Positions 36,165-48,609 are shown, numbered from the stretch's first letter. The stretch is DNA of 62,113 nt from an uncultured Schlesneria sp. (GCA_903904835.1 CAIVEI010000076.1:1-62113); one strand, 5' to 3'. Notes: generated by a model from the letters alone, not told the origin. Numbers and translations are program-made.

Positions 36165-38753
36165 ATGAACCGATCAATCTTCAAGAGACTGTTCCTGGTT
36201 CCGGTGCTAGCCGCCGGTTTCGTCGGGAGCCAATTGCGAGCGGCCGAGAACTCGGTTCCCGCGTCAGTGTTAAAGCATGTATCAGGCGACGGCAACATTG
36301 CACAGGCTTTGTTGTTTCAGTTGCAACAACCATCACTTGGCGTCACCCGGCATGACCATCTGATCTTCGTCGATACGTCGGCAAGTCAGATCGGTGCCCA
36401 TCGGCTTCACGCATTCGCCGTGCTGGAATCGTTACTGAAGTCCCTTCCGGAATCGGACCGGGTCCAGGTCTTTGCCGTCGACGTTCAAGCAGAACCACTG
36501 ATGGCGTCTCTAGCAAGTCCGAGCAGCGATTCAGTCACTTCAAGCCTTTCGGCGCTAAAGTCGCGAATTCCACTCGGTGCAACCAATTTTCACGCAATTA
36601 TCCAGGCCGCTGTGCAGTCCGGCGACGCTGATAGCCAGAAATCAATCACGTACATCGGCGATGGATTGAGTACCGCTGATCTTTTGGAGTCAAAAGAGCT
36701 TCGCAGCATGGTGGCTCAGTTGCGGAGCCAGAAAACACCGTTCAACAGCTACGGTGTTGGACCTCAAATCAATCTTCAACTGCTTGGTGTGATGGCTCAT
36801 CAAACCGGTGGCTACGTTGATTTTGATAATCGTAAAGACGTCGGTCGAGAAGGAGCTGGACCATCCCAGCTTGCGATCGACGCAGGGCAAAAGCTGGGGC
36901 GAGCCATCCAGCAACCGGTGTTTTTCCCATCGCAAGTCACGATGGCAAACAACGAAGTCTCATCGCTGCCGCTGTTGCCACTACGGACCGATCGCGAAAC
37001 GATCCATATTGTTCGTGGCGCAATTGCCACAGACGCGCGAGTTGTTTTTGCCGCTGATAAAGCGGGCGAAACGTTGGAATGGCGTCTTTCGGCTCCGCTC
37101 GAACAGCCGGGGTCCGCGTTCCTTGCCGCTGTCGCTGACCAGCTCGACAAAGATCAGGGACTCAGCAATTCACTTGCTGGACGTGGTTTGATGCAAGTGT
37201 ATCAGGGTGGTTTTATCGATTCGATGGAAGGGGCTTTGCAGTACGGAGCCCAGCAGCTCGCTCGGGGCCAATTTGATCAGGCCGCCGAAATTGCTCGCCG
37301 AGTCGGTGAAGTTGATCCTGGAAATCGAACTGCCAAATCATTGGCAAGCTCATCCGACAGACTTCGCGTGACGCAAGTTTCACAAGTCCAGTCCGATGAC
37401 ATCCCAGCCGCTCCTGAACCGGGTGAGCTTGAAGGCCGTACATTACCAAATGCGAATTCCAGCTTGACTCGAGATCAGGAACAAGCGATTCGTGTCAAAA
37501 CGGAAAAGCTTCGTAACCAGGTCAGCAATGCAATTGACGGTTCACGTAAGACGGACGACCCTGAATCGAGTCTGGCTCAACTCAAGCAAGTGGAAAATTC
37601 TGTTCGCTCATCGATCGACATCGCTCCTGAAGATCGCCTTCAAATGCAAAAGCGTTTGGAGAGTGAAATCAATCAGATGAGGAATATGTCAGATAAACGA
37701 GCTCAAGATAAGGTTCACCTCGCTGAAGAACTGTCCCAGTTGGAAGCTCAAAAACGACTGACCGAACAACTTCAGTTAGACGAAGAACGGTTGGAAGGCC
37801 TGATCGACCGCGTTCGAGCATTAATGTCCGAAGGATTTCATGGACGTGAAGACGCATTTGGTGAAGCTCAGAACGTCGCAGACGTGGCGATTAATCTTCG
37901 ACCGGGTGAGGGAACCTCAGCAGCGGCTCGGTTTGACGCTGAAGCTGCTCACCAGCTTGCACGTTCGAACCGATTAAGAGCACGCCGTGCCGATCAGTTC
38001 CTGGAAGCTCTTTATCAGGTCGAGTTAGCTCATATCCCCTTCCCGGACGAACCTCCAATTCGGTTCCCGAATGCTGAAGTCTGGAAGGCATTAACCGAAC
38101 GACGACGTAAATGGGCAACTGTCGATCTTCGCAAAGACAGCCCGAACGAACAACGAATCCAACAGGCCTTGAAAGATACGACAGAAGTCCAGTTTACGGA
38201 TCAGCCACTGAAAGACGCACTGGAATATCTCGAAGATCTGCACAAGATCGAAATCTGGATCGACCAACCCGCCTTGGCAGACGCTGGTATCAGCACTGAT
38301 CAACAAGTCAACCTCGTGATGTCCGGTATCACCTTGCGTAGTGCCTTGCGTTTGTTGCTGGAGCCTTTGCAACTGACATACGTGATCGAAGATGAAGTGA
38401 TGAAGATCACGACCCAGGAAAAAGCAGACGAAAAAATGTCGACCCGCGTCTACCCCGTTGCTGACCTGGTCATCCGCATCCAGTCTGGTGCTGGTGGTGG
38501 TATGGGCGGCGGCATGGGAGGTGGTATGGGTGGCGGCATGGGTGGTGGTATGGGCGGCGGTGGTATGGGCGGCGGTATGGGTGGCGGTGGTATGGGTATG
38601 GGTGGTGGTGGTTTCGGCGGCGGTGGTTTCTTTAATATCCCTCCAGAACAGGTCAAACCGAAGGCCAATAATGTTGATGCCGCAAACCCTGCTGATGCTC
38701 CGAAGCTGGATAACTCGGCCGTCAAGAACTTGAAAAAAAAGCGGAACAAGTAG
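36165..38753 (+). CDS. Secreted VWA/STN-like protein with Gly-Met repeats (upstream half of a frameshifted gene)
   Basis: An 862-residue exported protein. Residues 1-27 are a signal peptide (FLVPVLAAGFVGSQLRA). Residues ~60-230 are a von Willebrand A-like domain with the MIDAS start FVDTSASQ and a later GATNFHA (Thr). A coiled-coil region (~430-560) is followed by a secretin/STN-like segment (FTDQPLKDALEYLEDLHKIE to LVMSGITLRSALRLLLEPL, ~680-760), then ~48 residues of GGGM repeats and the tail NIPPEQVKPK. The frame stops at TAG 38751-38753, just after an A8 tract that carries A AAA AAG. A -1 shift there would continue into the frame 38741-40114, giving about 1316 residues. A surface or periplasmic adhesion role is only inferred. 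Confidence 0.85.
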   Translation: MNRSIFKRLFLVPVLAAGFVGSQLRAAENSVPASVLKHVSGDGNIAQALLFQLQQPSLGVTRHDHLIFVDTSASQIGAHRLHAFAVLESLLKSLPESDRVQVFAVDVQAEPLMASLASPSSDSVTSSLSALKSRIPLGATNFHAIIQAAVQSGDADSQKSITYIGDGLSTADLLESKELRSMVAQLRSQKTPFNSYGVGPQINLQLLGVMAHQTGGYVDFDNRKDVGREGAGPSQLAIDAGQKLGRAIQQPVFFPSQVTMANNEVSSLPLLPLRTDRETIHIVRGAIATDARVVFAADKAGETLEWRLSAPLEQPGSAFLAAVADQLDKDQGLSNSLAGRGLMQVYQGGFIDSMEGALQYGAQQLARGQFDQAAEIARRVGEVDPGNRTAKSLASSSDRLRVTQVSQVQSDDIPAAPEPGELEGRTLPNANSSLTRDQEQAIRVKTEKLRNQVSNAIDGSRKTDDPESSLAQLKQVENSVRSSIDIAPEDRLQMQKRLESEINQMRNMSDKRAQDKVHLAEELSQLEAQKRLTEQLQLDEERLEGLIDRVRALMSEGFHGREDAFGEAQNVADVAINLRPGEGTSAAARFDAEAAHQLARSNRLRARRADQFLEALYQVELAHIPFPDEPPIRFPNAEVWKALTERRRKWATVDLRKDSPNEQRIQQALKDTTEVQFTDQPLKDALEYLEDLHKIEIWIDQPALADAGISTDQQVNLVMSGITLRSALRLLLEPLQLTYVIEDEVMKITTQEKADEKMSTRVYPVADLVIRIQSGAGGGMGGGMGGGMGGGMGGGMGGGGMGGGMGGGGMGMGGGGFGGGGFFNIPPEQVKPKANNVDAANPADAPKLDNSAVKNLKKKRNK
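38486..38630 (+). repeat. Coding tandem repeat, (GGM/GGGM)n
   Basis: Degenerate 9-15 nt units of the type GGTGGTATGGGCGGC encode the Gly-Met-rich segment of the VWA protein. A similar GGM repeat ends the first GroEL (about 44026-44100). Such runs are prone to length change by slippage. Confidence 0.8.
38735..38741 (+). promoter_or_regulatory. Candidate -1 frameshift site A AAA AAG
   Basis: In the reading phase of the upstream gene, bases 38735-38741 read A AAA AAG, the slippery heptamer of E. coli dnaX, within a run of eight A. A -1 slip leads into the open frame that ends at 40114; without it, translation stops at TAG nine bases later. No Shine-Dalgarno-like booster is seen just upstream. 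Transcript slippage on the A8 run is an alternative. Confidence 0.6.
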
Positions 38754-40114
38754 ACCCATCGGGGAAAGCTGAAGCGACTGAAAACAACAGTGATAAAAAG
38801 CGGCGGAGTTCGTCAGAATCGACGAATTCCGCCGCTTCCGTTGATGCGTCGAAGCGATCGCCAATAAAAGCGCCATCCGCCTCCAGTCCTGAAGAACGAT
38901 TGGCTGTCTGGAGCCGTTTCTTCGAGAAAGAAGTTCCGCCTGAGATTGTGCATGATGTCGTCGCCGACCTTTTCGAAAATAGCAAGTATGAAGATGTGAT
39001 CGTCTGTCTCGAACAGGCGATCTTGCACAGTCAGATTCAACCCTGGATGTACCAGGTTCTGGCTGAGACCATGAGGGTCGTTGGACGGCCAAAGTCCCAG
39101 ATCGAGCGAGTGCTTTTGTCGAGTCAGGATGTCATCCTGAACGATCCACGCTCGATGATGCATCTGGCGGCTTATCTTGTCAGGTTTGATCGATTCGATC
39201 GTGCGCTGGAGCTTTACAGGCAGGCCGCAGCATTGGATCCGTCACGTCCAGAGCCTTATGTTCTCGCCTTGGAACTCGCGACACGGACAAAGAACTACAA
39301 TGCGATTGCCTGGTCCGCTCCTGAAGTGCTGACATTCTCATGGGTCAAAGGTCGTGAAAAGCTGAATCGATTGGCAGAAGAATCTGCAGCGATCGCTGAG
39401 TCCGCCCTGATGAAGAGTGGTGATTTTTCCAGAGCATTCGAGCTTCGGGCCGAAATGCAGAAAGCTCGACGTTTGGATCTCGTTGTTCGATTGGAATGGA
39501 GCGGGCAGGGGGATCTTGATCTGCAGGTTCGTGAACCTGGAGGAACGGTTTGTTCGTCGGCACATGCGTTGACCGCCGCGGGGGGGATTTTTATTCACGA
39601 CGGGTTTGGGCCGATTCAAGACCACTGCTACGAAGAATATCTTTGCCCGCAAGGCTTGCCGGGCGAGTACCGAGCGATCGTGAAGCATGTGTCCGGAGAC
39701 ATTGTCGGAAAGCGTGCGCGGATTACGATTACGCGAGACCGAGGAACGCCGAATGAAGAATCATTCACCGAAACGCTATTCATCGGCCCGACAGATCAAA
39801 GCGTTCGCTTTTCACTAAGCCAGGGAAGAAGGCAGCAAGCGAATTTGGATCGACGCAATGGTGAGCTGAAGCTGAGTTCAAATCCAGGCGCTCGCCAGTC
39901 TGTCCTCGCTCAACTCGGTGCCGGAGGTGGCGTGGGTCAGATTGCTCAGCGAGGCGCCGCAGTTGGGTATACCCCTGTTATCACTCAAATTGCAGAGGGG
40001 GTCAGAATGAGTGCATTGGCGACCGTTTCTGGAGATCGAAGATACGTCCGGATCAACGCGAACCCTGTGTTCTCGTCGATCACGGATGTTTTTTCATTTA
40101 CCGTTAACCCTTAG
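38741..40114 (+). CDS. C-terminal half of the VWA protein, in the -1 frame
   Basis: A 457-codon open frame that starts at the slippery site and has no credible start of its own: the only early candidate is a TTG at 38900 with no ribosome site, and no in-frame ATG or GTG precedes the conserved part. It begins with a Lys/Ser-rich linker (about 50 residues) that continues the Lys-rich tail of the upstream frame, then helical TPR-like repeats ([33 protein letters not shown]), then a beta domain of planctomycete type ([37 protein letters not shown]). I read it as the second part of the 36165 gene, joined by -1 frameshifting, slippage or a broken reading frame. Its last 11 bases overlap ispG tail to tail. 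Confidence 0.75.
   Translation, partial: AEQVDPSGKAEATENNSDKKRRSSSESTNSAASVDASKRSPIKAPSASSPEERLAVWSRFFEKEVPPEIVHDVVADLFENSKYEDVIVCLEQAILHSQIQPWMYQVLAETMRVVGRPKSQIERVLLSSQDVILNDPRSMMHLAAYLVRFDRFDRALELYRQAAALDPSRPEPYVLALELATRTKNYNAIAWSAPEVLTFSWVKGREKLNRLAEESAAIAESALMKSGDFSRAFELRAEMQKARRLDLVVRLEWSGQGDLDLQVREPGGTVCSSAHALTAAGGIFIHDGFGPIQDHCYEEYLCPQGLPGEYRAIVKHVSGDIVGKRARITITRDRGTPNEESFTETLFIGPTDQSVRFSLSQGRRQQANLDRRNGELKLSSNPGARQSVLAQLGAGGGVGQIAQRGAAVGYTPVITQIAEGVRMSALATVSGDRRYVRINANPVFSSITDVFSFTVNP
38798..38837 (+). promoter_or_regulatory. Strong mRNA hairpin downstream of the slippery site
   Basis: AAGCGGCGGA and CGTC (38798-38814) pair with GACGAA and TCCGCCGCTT (38821-38837): 17 bp with one G-T pair and a 6-nt loop. 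It lies 57 bases after the A AAA AAG site, further than the usual 5-9 bases for a frameshift stimulator. No T run follows, so it is not a terminator. Confidence 0.55.
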
Positions 40115-41246
40115 ACTTCGATGCGATGACGATATCGAGTTCCGCTTTGAGGCGAGGCAAAATCGCGTCGTATGGGAAGGCTCCAAGTTCGAGCGAGCCT
40201 TTTTTCAAGTTCACGAAGTGAGGTCCGCACCAAAGGCCGAGATCAGCATCGTCAGTTTCGCCCGGTCCGTTCACCCGGCATCCCATCACGGCAATCGTGA
40301 CCGCATGGTCTTCTGCGTACGCTGTCATCGCTTTGACTTGTTGAGCCAACTCGATGAACGCCTCGTTTTCCACGCGAGAGCAACTCGGACAACTGATGAT
40401 GTTGAGAGTCTTGAGTCCATAGTCGACGACAGAACGTACGCGACCGGCGGCGATATCATCGAGAATCTTTCGACCTGCGATGATTTCTTCGGACTTTTGT
40501 GAATTGGGGACGGTGAGAGATACTCGGATCGTATCTCCGATTCCCTTGCTGATCAGTTGCTCAAAGGCAATTCGTGTTTTGATGATTCCATCAGGCGGCA
40601 TACCCGCTTCGGTAACGCCGAGATGGAGCGGAATGTCGGGACGCTTTTCAGCGAATCGCCGGTTTCCTTCAATGACCTTTTTCGGATCTGAATCCTTCAG
40701 GGAAACGCAATAGCGCACGAAACCCATCGAATCGAGAAAGTCACAGTGTTCCCATGCACTCTCCAGCATCGGTGTGATCGAGTCTTCCGGGTCATACTTT
40801 TCCTTCTTGGCCGGGTCGACCGAGCCACAGTTCACACCAACGCGCATTGCGCAGTCGTGATCCTTGGCGACAGACGCAAGGTATCGCACTTTTTCCTGCC
40901 AGGGTTTTTCACGTTCGTGATGATAAAGGTGACCGGGGTTGTAGCGGATCTTGTCGACGTAAGGTGCGACGATTTCCGCCAGGCGATAATTCTCTTGCAA
41001 ATCGACCACCAGATTAGCTTTGGTCTGTTTACGGATTTCCGCCAGTGCAGCCGCGTCTTTCGTGCTGTCAACCGCGACGCGAATCACGTCAGCACCAGCC
41101 GCAAACAGATCCTCAATTTGACCGACGGTCGCATCGATATTTTGCGTTTGAGTGGCGGTCATGCTTTGTACGGCAATGGGATGTCCATCTCCAATTGTCG
41201 CCGAACCAATTTTGACTGCCCGTGTTGGGTTTCGTCGAAGTTCCAC
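40104..41246 (-). CDS. ispG: 4-hydroxy-3-methylbut-2-enyl diphosphate synthase
   Basis: IspG/GcpE of the MEP isoprenoid pathway: [4Fe-4S]-dependent reduction of ME-cPP to HMBPP. The 380-residue form lacks the large inserted domain of plant and some bacterial enzymes. The barrel starts with [20 protein letters not shown]; the C-terminal cluster domain has Cys in IISCPSCSR and in [11 protein letters not shown] plus the conserved Glu. Start is GTG at 41246 with AAGGA eight bases upstream. Its stop overlaps the tail of the opposing VWA gene by 11 bases. A FliJ-like gene lies 109 bases upstream on the same strand. Confidence 0.95.
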   Translation of the reverse strand: MELRRNPTRAVKIGSATIGDGHPIAVQSMTATQTQNIDATVGQIEDLFAAGADVIRVAVDSTKDAAALAEIRKQTKANLVVDLQENYRLAEIVAPYVDKIRYNPGHLYHHEREKPWQEKVRYLASVAKDHDCAMRVGVNCGSVDPAKKEKYDPEDSITPMLESAWEHCDFLDSMGFVRYCVSLKDSDPKKVIEGNRRFAEKRPDIPLHLGVTEAGMPPDGIIKTRIAFEQLISKGIGDTIRVSLTVPNSQKSEEIIAGRKILDDIAAGRVRSVVDYGLKTLNIISCPSCSRVENEAFIELAQQVKAMTAYAEDHAVTIAVMGCRVNGPGETDDADLGLWCGPHFVNLKKGSLELGAFPYDAILPRLKAELDIVIASKSKG

Positions 41247-41355
41247 TTGTCGCTTCCTTGGTGTCGCCCTGTGATCACACGAATTCGGATTCTAGTAGGC
41301 GACCGACCGATGGTCTACCGGGGGGGCAGGCTTGGGGTGAACGCGGATGACATTT

Positions 41356-41796
41356 TTAGGCAACTCGTCGATCTGGCCTGGCAATATCTTCAAGGTTCCG
41401 AGCCTCTATTCGGGCTTCGTTTTTATGGAATTCGGTGCGTTGAAGTTCAGCCAGCCGTTCAAGTGCGCAGGCAGCCTGATCGGCGGAAATCAATCGTTTC
41501 AGGCATTCAGCAAGTTGTGATTCCGCCCTGACAACATCCGCCTCGGCGTTGAGCAGGCCTTGATTCAGGATTTCAATGTGATTTTGGCGGAGGTTGACCT
41601 GATCAACGACCCAGACATCGTCACGATTCATCTGGCGAAGTTCTTTGATCACGGCAAGACGCGATTGACTGATGGCATCTCTTTTCGCGGCAAATTCGGC
41701 ATGCCTCTCGCGCGCCAGAACGACAGATTGACGCTGCCGTTCACGCTCGTATTGTCGTAGCTTCAAAACAGATTCCAATCGGAATTGAAACATCAT
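41356..41796 (-). CDS. FliJ-like coiled-coil protein
   Basis: A 146-residue all-helical protein. The start MMFQFRLESVLKLRQYERERQR is the standard opening of FliJ, the flagellar export chaperone that sits between FliI ATPase and the FlhA gate; the rest is Arg/Glu/Gln-rich heptads, the right length for FliJ (about 145). There is no FliI, FliH or other flagellar gene in the window, whereas fliJ normally follows fliI, so the gene is either a relocated fliJ or a look-alike. The ATG pair at 41796/41793 starts the family N-terminus; the frame is open a further 23 codons without support. Confidence 0.65.
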   Translation of the reverse strand: MMFQFRLESVLKLRQYERERQRQSVVLARERHAEFAAKRDAISQSRLAVIKELRQMNRDDVWVVDQVNLRQNHIEILNQGLLNAEADVVRAESQLAECLKRLISADQAACALERLAELQRTEFHKNEARIEARNLEDIARPDRRVA

Positions 41797-44104
<2,308 letters not shown>

Positions 44105-44180
44105 TCCGCCGGGTCACTTGCGTCTCAATCTGATGGCTCAATAACTGAATAACTAACTTTATTAAATAGGACCAAACACA

Positions 44181-44471
44181 ATGAAACTCAAACCTCTTGA
44201 TGACCGTGTTGTTGTCGAACCACTGACCGCTGAATTGACGACTGCCGGTGGTATCGTTCTGCCAGACACTGCCAAAGAAAAGCCCCAGCGTGGTAAGGTG
44301 ATTGCGGTCGGCCCAGGTCGATTGCTGGACAGCGGCGAACGAGCACCGATCGCTGTCGCGATTGGCGACGAAGTTCTGTTTGCCAAATACGGCGGGACAG
44401 AAATTGAAGTCGACAAAAAGGAAATCAAGATTCTTCGCGAGTCGGACATTCTCGCGAAAGTTGTTTCGTAA
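44181..44471 (+). CDS. groES: Co-chaperonin GroES
   Basis: A 96-residue heptameric lid of the GroEL cage. Sequence [14 protein letters not shown], the mobile loop [21 protein letters not shown] (contact with GroEL through IVL) and [17 protein letters not shown] are standard. It sits between two groEL genes, 76 bases after the first and 127 before the second, so one groES probably serves both. AGGAC precedes the ATG. Confidence 0.96.
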   Translation: MKLKPLDDRVVVEPLTAELTTAGGIVLPDTAKEKPQRGKVIAVGPGRLLDSGERAPIAVAIGDEVLFAKYGGTEIEVDKKEIKILRESDILAKVVS

Positions 44472-44598
44472 CTGATCGCCCGAAATCGATGTCGGTTGTT
44501 TGAATTGCCAGTGGAACCAGATGAAACGTTCTCTGGCAGTTCGCCATCATCCGATCACGGATTGCATTCTCTCATAAATTTTCCATTGGAGTCCCGTT

Positions 44599-46215
44599 GT
44601 GGCTAAGCAATTGTTGTTTGAAGATCGAGCCCGCATCAAGCTGCTTCACGGCGTGGAGACGCTGGCAAAGGCTGTCGCCGTGACGATGGGTCCCACCGGA
44701 CGAAATGTCATTATCGACAAATCCTTCGGCAACCCTGTCGTAACGAAAGACGGCGTCACTGTTTCGAAGGAAGTCGAGCTCGACGATCCTTATGAAAATA
44801 TGGGTGCTAAACTCGTCAATGAAGTCGCGTCTAAGACCAGCGACGTCGCGGGAGACGGTACCACAACGGCGACAGTTCTCGCACGAGCAATCTACAGCGA
44901 AGGTCTTCGCGGCCTGACACTCGGGGCGAACCCGACTGTTGTCCGCAAGGGGATCGAAAAAGCTGTCGATGCCGCGATTGCGTTCGTTGAGAAGATGGCC
45001 AAGCCGGTCGAAAAGAAAGAGGAGATCGCTCAAGTCGGGGCGATTTCCGCGAACAACGACCGGGTTGTTGGCAATCTGATTGCCGATGCGATGGAAAAAG
45101 TCGGTCGCGATGGCGTAATCACTGTGGAAGAAGGCAAGGGAAATTCAACAACTCTCGAATTGGCTGAAGGTCTTCAGTTCGATAAGGGATACATTTCTCC
45201 TTACTTTGTGAACAGCCCGGAATCGATGCAGTGTGTTCTGGAAGACTGTTACATTCTTCTGTTCGAAAAGAAGATCTCCAGCCTCCGCGACTTCGTTCCG
45301 CTGCTGGAAAAGGTCGCTCAACGAAGTAAGCCGTTGCTCGTGGTTGCTGAAGACGTTGACAGCGAAGCCTTGACGGCTTTGGTTGTCAATAAGCTGCGTG
45401 GCGTGCTGAATATCTGTGCCGTTAAGGCTCCAGGATTTGGTGATCGTCGCAAGGCGATGATGGGCGATATGGCCACGCAAACTGGCGGTACTTTGATTTC
45501 CGAAGATCTCGGTATCAAGCTTGAGTCGGTCGAGATCGCTCATCTGGGCCGTGCGAAGAAGGTCGAAGTGACCAAGGATACCTGCACGATCATTGATGGA
45601 GCTGGCGATAAAGATCAAATCAAGGCACGCGTCGATCAGATTCGTCGTCAGATCGAAGCGACCGAAAGTGAATATGACCGTGAGAAGTTCCAGGAACGAC
45701 TCGCCAAGATGACGGGTGGCGTCGCGATCATTTCTGTCGGTGCTGCAACCGAAGCCGAAATGAAGCAGACGAAGGCTCGAATGGAAGATGCATTGCATGC
45801 GACTCGCGCCGCAGTGGAAGAAGGAATTCTTCCTGGCGGTGGCGTTGCGTTGCTGCGTGCCATCTCGGCAGTCAGCGAAGTCAAAGCGAAGGGCGACGAG
45901 AAAATCGGCGTTCAGATCGTGATCAAGGCTTTGGAAGCCCCGATTCGCCAGATTGTGGCAAACTGTGGTCTCGATGGCAGCGTTGTGGCCGATGAAGTCC
46001 GCAACATGCCAACAAACACCGGTTACGACGCCAACGCGGCCAAGTACGTGGATATGTACAAGGCTGGGATCATCGATCCGGCTAAGGTCGTCAAGAGTGC
46101 CCTTCGCAATGCCGCTTCGATCGCAGGATTAATGCTGACAACGCAGGTCCTTGTCACACGCAGTGATGACACCGACGGGAAGAAGAAGAGCAAGGTCGAA
46201 GGATCGGTACGGTAA
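44599..46215 (+). CDS. Chaperonin GroEL (copy 2), without GGM tail
   Basis: Second 60-kDa chaperonin, 538 residues. ATP-site [12 protein letters not shown] and GFGDRRKAM and [10 protein letters not shown] are intact, but the sequence differs clearly from copy 1 (for example [16 protein letters not shown] against [16 protein letters not shown]), so this is an old duplication, not a recent one. The C-terminus ends [22 protein letters not shown], a Lys-rich tail with no GGM repeats, which often marks a chaperonin specialised for certain clients. GTG start with GGAG seven bases upstream. A GC-rich hairpin follows, then dnaJ. Confidence 0.94.
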   Translation: MAKQLLFEDRARIKLLHGVETLAKAVAVTMGPTGRNVIIDKSFGNPVVTKDGVTVSKEVELDDPYENMGAKLVNEVASKTSDVAGDGTTTATVLARAIYSEGLRGLTLGANPTVVRKGIEKAVDAAIAFVEKMAKPVEKKEEIAQVGAISANNDRVVGNLIADAMEKVGRDGVITVEEGKGNSTTLELAEGLQFDKGYISPYFVNSPESMQCVLEDCYILLFEKKISSLRDFVPLLEKVAQRSKPLLVVAEDVDSEALTALVVNKLRGVLNICAVKAPGFGDRRKAMMGDMATQTGGTLISEDLGIKLESVEIAHLGRAKKVEVTKDTCTIIDGAGDKDQIKARVDQIRRQIEATESEYDREKFQERLAKMTGGVAIISVGAATEAEMKQTKARMEDALHATRAAVEEGILPGGGVALLRAISAVSEVKAKGDEKIGVQIVIKALEAPIRQIVANCGLDGSVVADEVRNMPTNTGYDANAAKYVDMYKAGIIDPAKVVKSALRNAASIAGLMLTTQVLVTRSDDTDGKKKSKVEGSVR

Positions 46216-46320
46216 ACAGGGACGACCGACGCGATGGCCTGTGATCCGAACTTCCCAAAGTGGGTCGATTCGGTAAACCCGGTCTTGTCGGAAATCTGTA
46301 ATCGATAACAATGATCGAGC

Positions 46321-46342
46321 CGCCGGAGCATTCTCCGGCGGT
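46321..46342 (+). terminator. GC-rich hairpin after groEL copy 2
   Basis: CCGCCGGAG pairs perfectly with CTCCGGCGG around CATT. The following bases are TTCGTTGT, not a proper T run, so termination may be partial and some read-through into dnaJ is likely. Confidence 0.45.
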
Positions 46343-46420
46343 TCGTTGTGTATCTGGATATCGGAAAAGCGACTGGCCGACTGATTGTGAATGTCTGCCC
46401 AATGTTGGAGTGAAGCCGTG

Positions 46421-47560
46421 ATGGCGACGAAGCGGGACTATTACGAAGTGCTGGGTGTCGCCAAATCGGCATCCGAAGAAGATCTTAAAAAAGCCTATCG
46501 TAAACTGGCTGGGAAATTTCATCCTGATCGCAATCCAGGTGACGAAGCGGCAATCGCGTCATTTAAGGAAGCGGCAGAAGCATTCAAAGTTCTGAACGAC
46601 CCGGACATGAGAGCTCGCTATGACCGCTTTGGTCACGCTGGTGTCGAAGGGGGCGGGGCTGGCGGCTTCCAGGATGTCGATGATATTTTCGAAGCGTTCG
46701 GCGGTATTTTCGGCGGTATTTTTGGAGGCGGTGGTAGCGGAAATCGCGGTCAAGGTGGGCCTCGCCCAAGAAAAGGCGAAAGTCTTCAGACGTCGCTGAC
46801 GATCGAACTTCTTGATGCCGCAGTCGGGTGCTCTCGCGAGCTTCAGATTGACAAACATGTTTCCTGCGTCACGTGCAATGGTTCGGGCGCCAAACCGGGA
46901 ACTCAGCCACAAAAGTGCGACTACTGCAATGGCCAGGGTCAGGTGATTCAGTCCCAAGGCTTCTTTCGCGTACAAACAACTTGTCCTTCCTGTCGGGGAC
47001 GGGGGACAAGTATTCGAGACAAGTGTCCCGATTGCCGAGGGCAGCGGGTCGTCAGCCGCCCGAATACACTGGAGGTCAAAATTCCCGCCGGAATTGATAA
47101 CGGCATGCAGCTTTGCCTGAGAGGCGAAGGTGAAGCAGGAGAAAATAACGGACCACCAGGTGATCTTTACATTGATATCCGCGTGAAATCGCATCCGTTG
47201 TTTAAACGCGATGGGCGGAACCTGGCTTGCGAGGTACCGATCACGTATGCACAAGCCGCACTGGGGACGTCACTGGACATTCCCATCCTCACGGGAAAGC
47301 ATCACATCACTGTTCCTCCGGGGACGCAGCCCGGCGAAGTCTTTCGCTTGAAACACCAGGGTATGCCAGATCCACATGGTGGTATGAGAGGTGACATGCT
47401 CGTTGAATTTCATGTCGAAGTACCGAAGAAAATTAACAAGAAGCAGGAAGAGTTGTTGAGACAACTTGCAGAGCTGGACGACAAACAAGTTTCCGCCAAA
47501 CGGAAGACATTTCTTGATTCCGTCAAGGCGTTCTTTACCATACAAGAGGATGCGGAATAA
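46421..47560 (+). CDS. dnaJ: Chaperone protein DnaJ
   Basis: Type I Hsp40 that delivers clients to DnaK and stimulates its ATPase. J domain [20 protein letters not shown] with HPD (in [10 protein letters not shown]), a Gly/Phe-rich linker ([14 protein letters not shown]), four zinc-finger repeats ([32 protein letters not shown]) and the C-terminal client domains. 379 residues, normal. The ATG at 46421 has GGAG nine bases upstream; in-frame codons before it are not family-like. The stop overlaps the grpE start by one base. DnaK is not in the window. Confidence 0.95.
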   Translation: MATKRDYYEVLGVAKSASEEDLKKAYRKLAGKFHPDRNPGDEAAIASFKEAAEAFKVLNDPDMRARYDRFGHAGVEGGGAGGFQDVDDIFEAFGGIFGGIFGGGGSGNRGQGGPRPRKGESLQTSLTIELLDAAVGCSRELQIDKHVSCVTCNGSGAKPGTQPQKCDYCNGQGQVIQSQGFFRVQTTCPSCRGRGTSIRDKCPDCRGQRVVSRPNTLEVKIPAGIDNGMQLCLRGEGEAGENNGPPGDLYIDIRVKSHPLFKRDGRNLACEVPITYAQAALGTSLDIPILTGKHHITVPPGTQPGEVFRLKHQGMPDPHGGMRGDMLVEFHVEVPKKINKKQEELLRQLAELDDKQVSAKRKTFLDSVKAFFTIQEDAE

Positions 47561-48087
47561 TGGCCAATCAAACAACTGAAGCGAACGTTGATCCAAACGA
47601 CGCTGATACGAATACACCAACCTTAGCCGAACAGCTTCAGACGGCACTGGGTGAACGTGATCAATACAAGGAAAAATGGGCTCGGGCACTTGCCGATCTC
47701 GATAACTTCCGCAAACGCGTCTATCGAGAGATGGACGACGAACGAAAGTATCAGTCAGTGCCAGTTCTCAAGTCGTTGTTACCGATCTTTGATGGTCTCG
47801 ATCGCGCCGTTTTCGCCGCCTCTCAGTCGAAGAATTTTGACGCCCTGCTGAACGGCGTGCAAATGACGATCAAGCAGTTGGAAACGGCATTAGGCGGTCA
47901 CGGAGCGAAACCGATCGTTGCGGAAGGCCAACCCTTCGATCCGAACATGCATGAAGCAATCAGTCAGGTCCCGTCGGCGGATCATCCTCCAATGACCGTG
48001 CTGAATGACGTCGAGCGAGGCTACACACTTCACGATCGAGTCATTCGACCAAGTAAAGTGATCGTGACAGTTGCTCCGCCGAAATAA
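47560..48087 (+). CDS. grpE: Nucleotide exchange factor GrpE
   Basis: A 175-residue exchange factor that releases ADP from DnaK. A helical N-terminus (TLAEQLQTALGERDQYKEKW) leads into the signature ARALADLDNFRKRVYREM and then the beta wing with FDPNMHEAISQVPSADHP, DVERGYTLHDRVIRPSKVIV. Start and stop codons of grpE and dnaJ overlap (TAATG), so translation is coupled. Just after its stop begins the accessory region with repeats and toxin-antitoxin remnants. Confidence 0.95.
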   Translation: MANQTTEANVDPNDADTNTPTLAEQLQTALGERDQYKEKWARALADLDNFRKRVYREMDDERKYQSVPVLKSLLPIFDGLDRAVFAASQSKNFDALLNGVQMTIKQLETALGGHGAKPIVAEGQPFDPNMHEAISQVPSADHPPMTVLNDVERGYTLHDRVIRPSKVIVTVAPPK

Positions 48088-48104
48088 CTAATCAGCCGCA
48101 TTCC

Positions 48105-48203
48105 GAAATCTCGCGGAACGGATTTGTTCTCGTTCGCTCTCGTTCCCAAGTTCGTGCATGGGAACGAGCGAACAAATCAACTGACCCGAGAAATCTCGCG
48201 GAA
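48105..48203. repeat. Palindromic element flanked by a 14-bp direct repeat
   Basis: A two-level palindrome (outer GATTTGTTC/GAACAAATC at 48121-48129 and 48170-48178; inner CTCGTTCCC/GGGAACGAG at 48139-48147 and 48160-48168) is bounded by the direct repeat GAAATCTCGCGGAA at 48105-48118 and 48190-48203 (imperfectly longer). Both direct-repeat copies encode the same tail residues FREIS of the vapC gene, so the element appears to have inserted in the 3' end of vapC with target duplication. The inner arm matches the hairpin at 51866-51892. Confidence 0.7.
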
Positions 48204-48609
48204 AGGACTTTTGACCAAGAGGCCGTCGTAATCCTGACCATGGACAGGTCTTCGGAGTGGACGATGTGGCAGCCCATTTGAGCCGCTGCCGTGAGTATTG
48301 CTGCGTCCCAGTTGCTGATCCGAAATCGATGAGCCAAATCCAATGTCGTTACGAATGTGTCCAATCCCAGATTCGCGACCCGGAATTGCATCCAAGCCGA
48401 ACACCATTTTGCGGCTTCGGAAGGTGTGAGATTCAACTTTCTCGGGCTGATCGCGTTGGCGTAGAATTCCTGCAGTACCTGAAACGAAATGCAGGCACAT
48501 CTTTGATTAATCGTCGCGCACAATCCGTTTTCGGAGCGTCCTCCAGACGACCGCTGGCGGCGTAAAGCAGCACATTGGTGTCAATGAAAGCGATCGAGCC
48601 GTTCGGCAT
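48177..48609 (-). pseudogene. PIN-domain toxin VapC, two frameshifts
   Basis: A VapC-type ribonuclease toxin broken in three frames. Frame one gives MPNGSIAFIDTNVLLYAASG (first catalytic Asp) up to RRLIKDVPA near 48500; frame two continues ISFQVLQEFYANAI through NWDAAILTAAAQMGC to HSEDLS near 48240 (second acidic cluster); frame three ends HGQDYDGLLVKSPFREIS. Each step needs one missing base, so two 1-nt deletions explain it. A palindromic element interrupts the original 3' end at about 48203. The start codon lies inside vapB (29-base overlap), the usual vapBC arrangement. The toxin is presumably inactive; sequencing error is the alternative. Confidence 0.8.

Noticed and set aside
38450-38749. 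Proline-rich minus-strand ORF
   Set aside because: It is the antisense image of the Gly-Met repeat; no start signals.
38900-40114. Independent gene starting at TTG 38900
   Set aside because: No ribosome site, and the same frame is open back to the A8 run at 38741 with linker-like sequence that continues the upstream protein.
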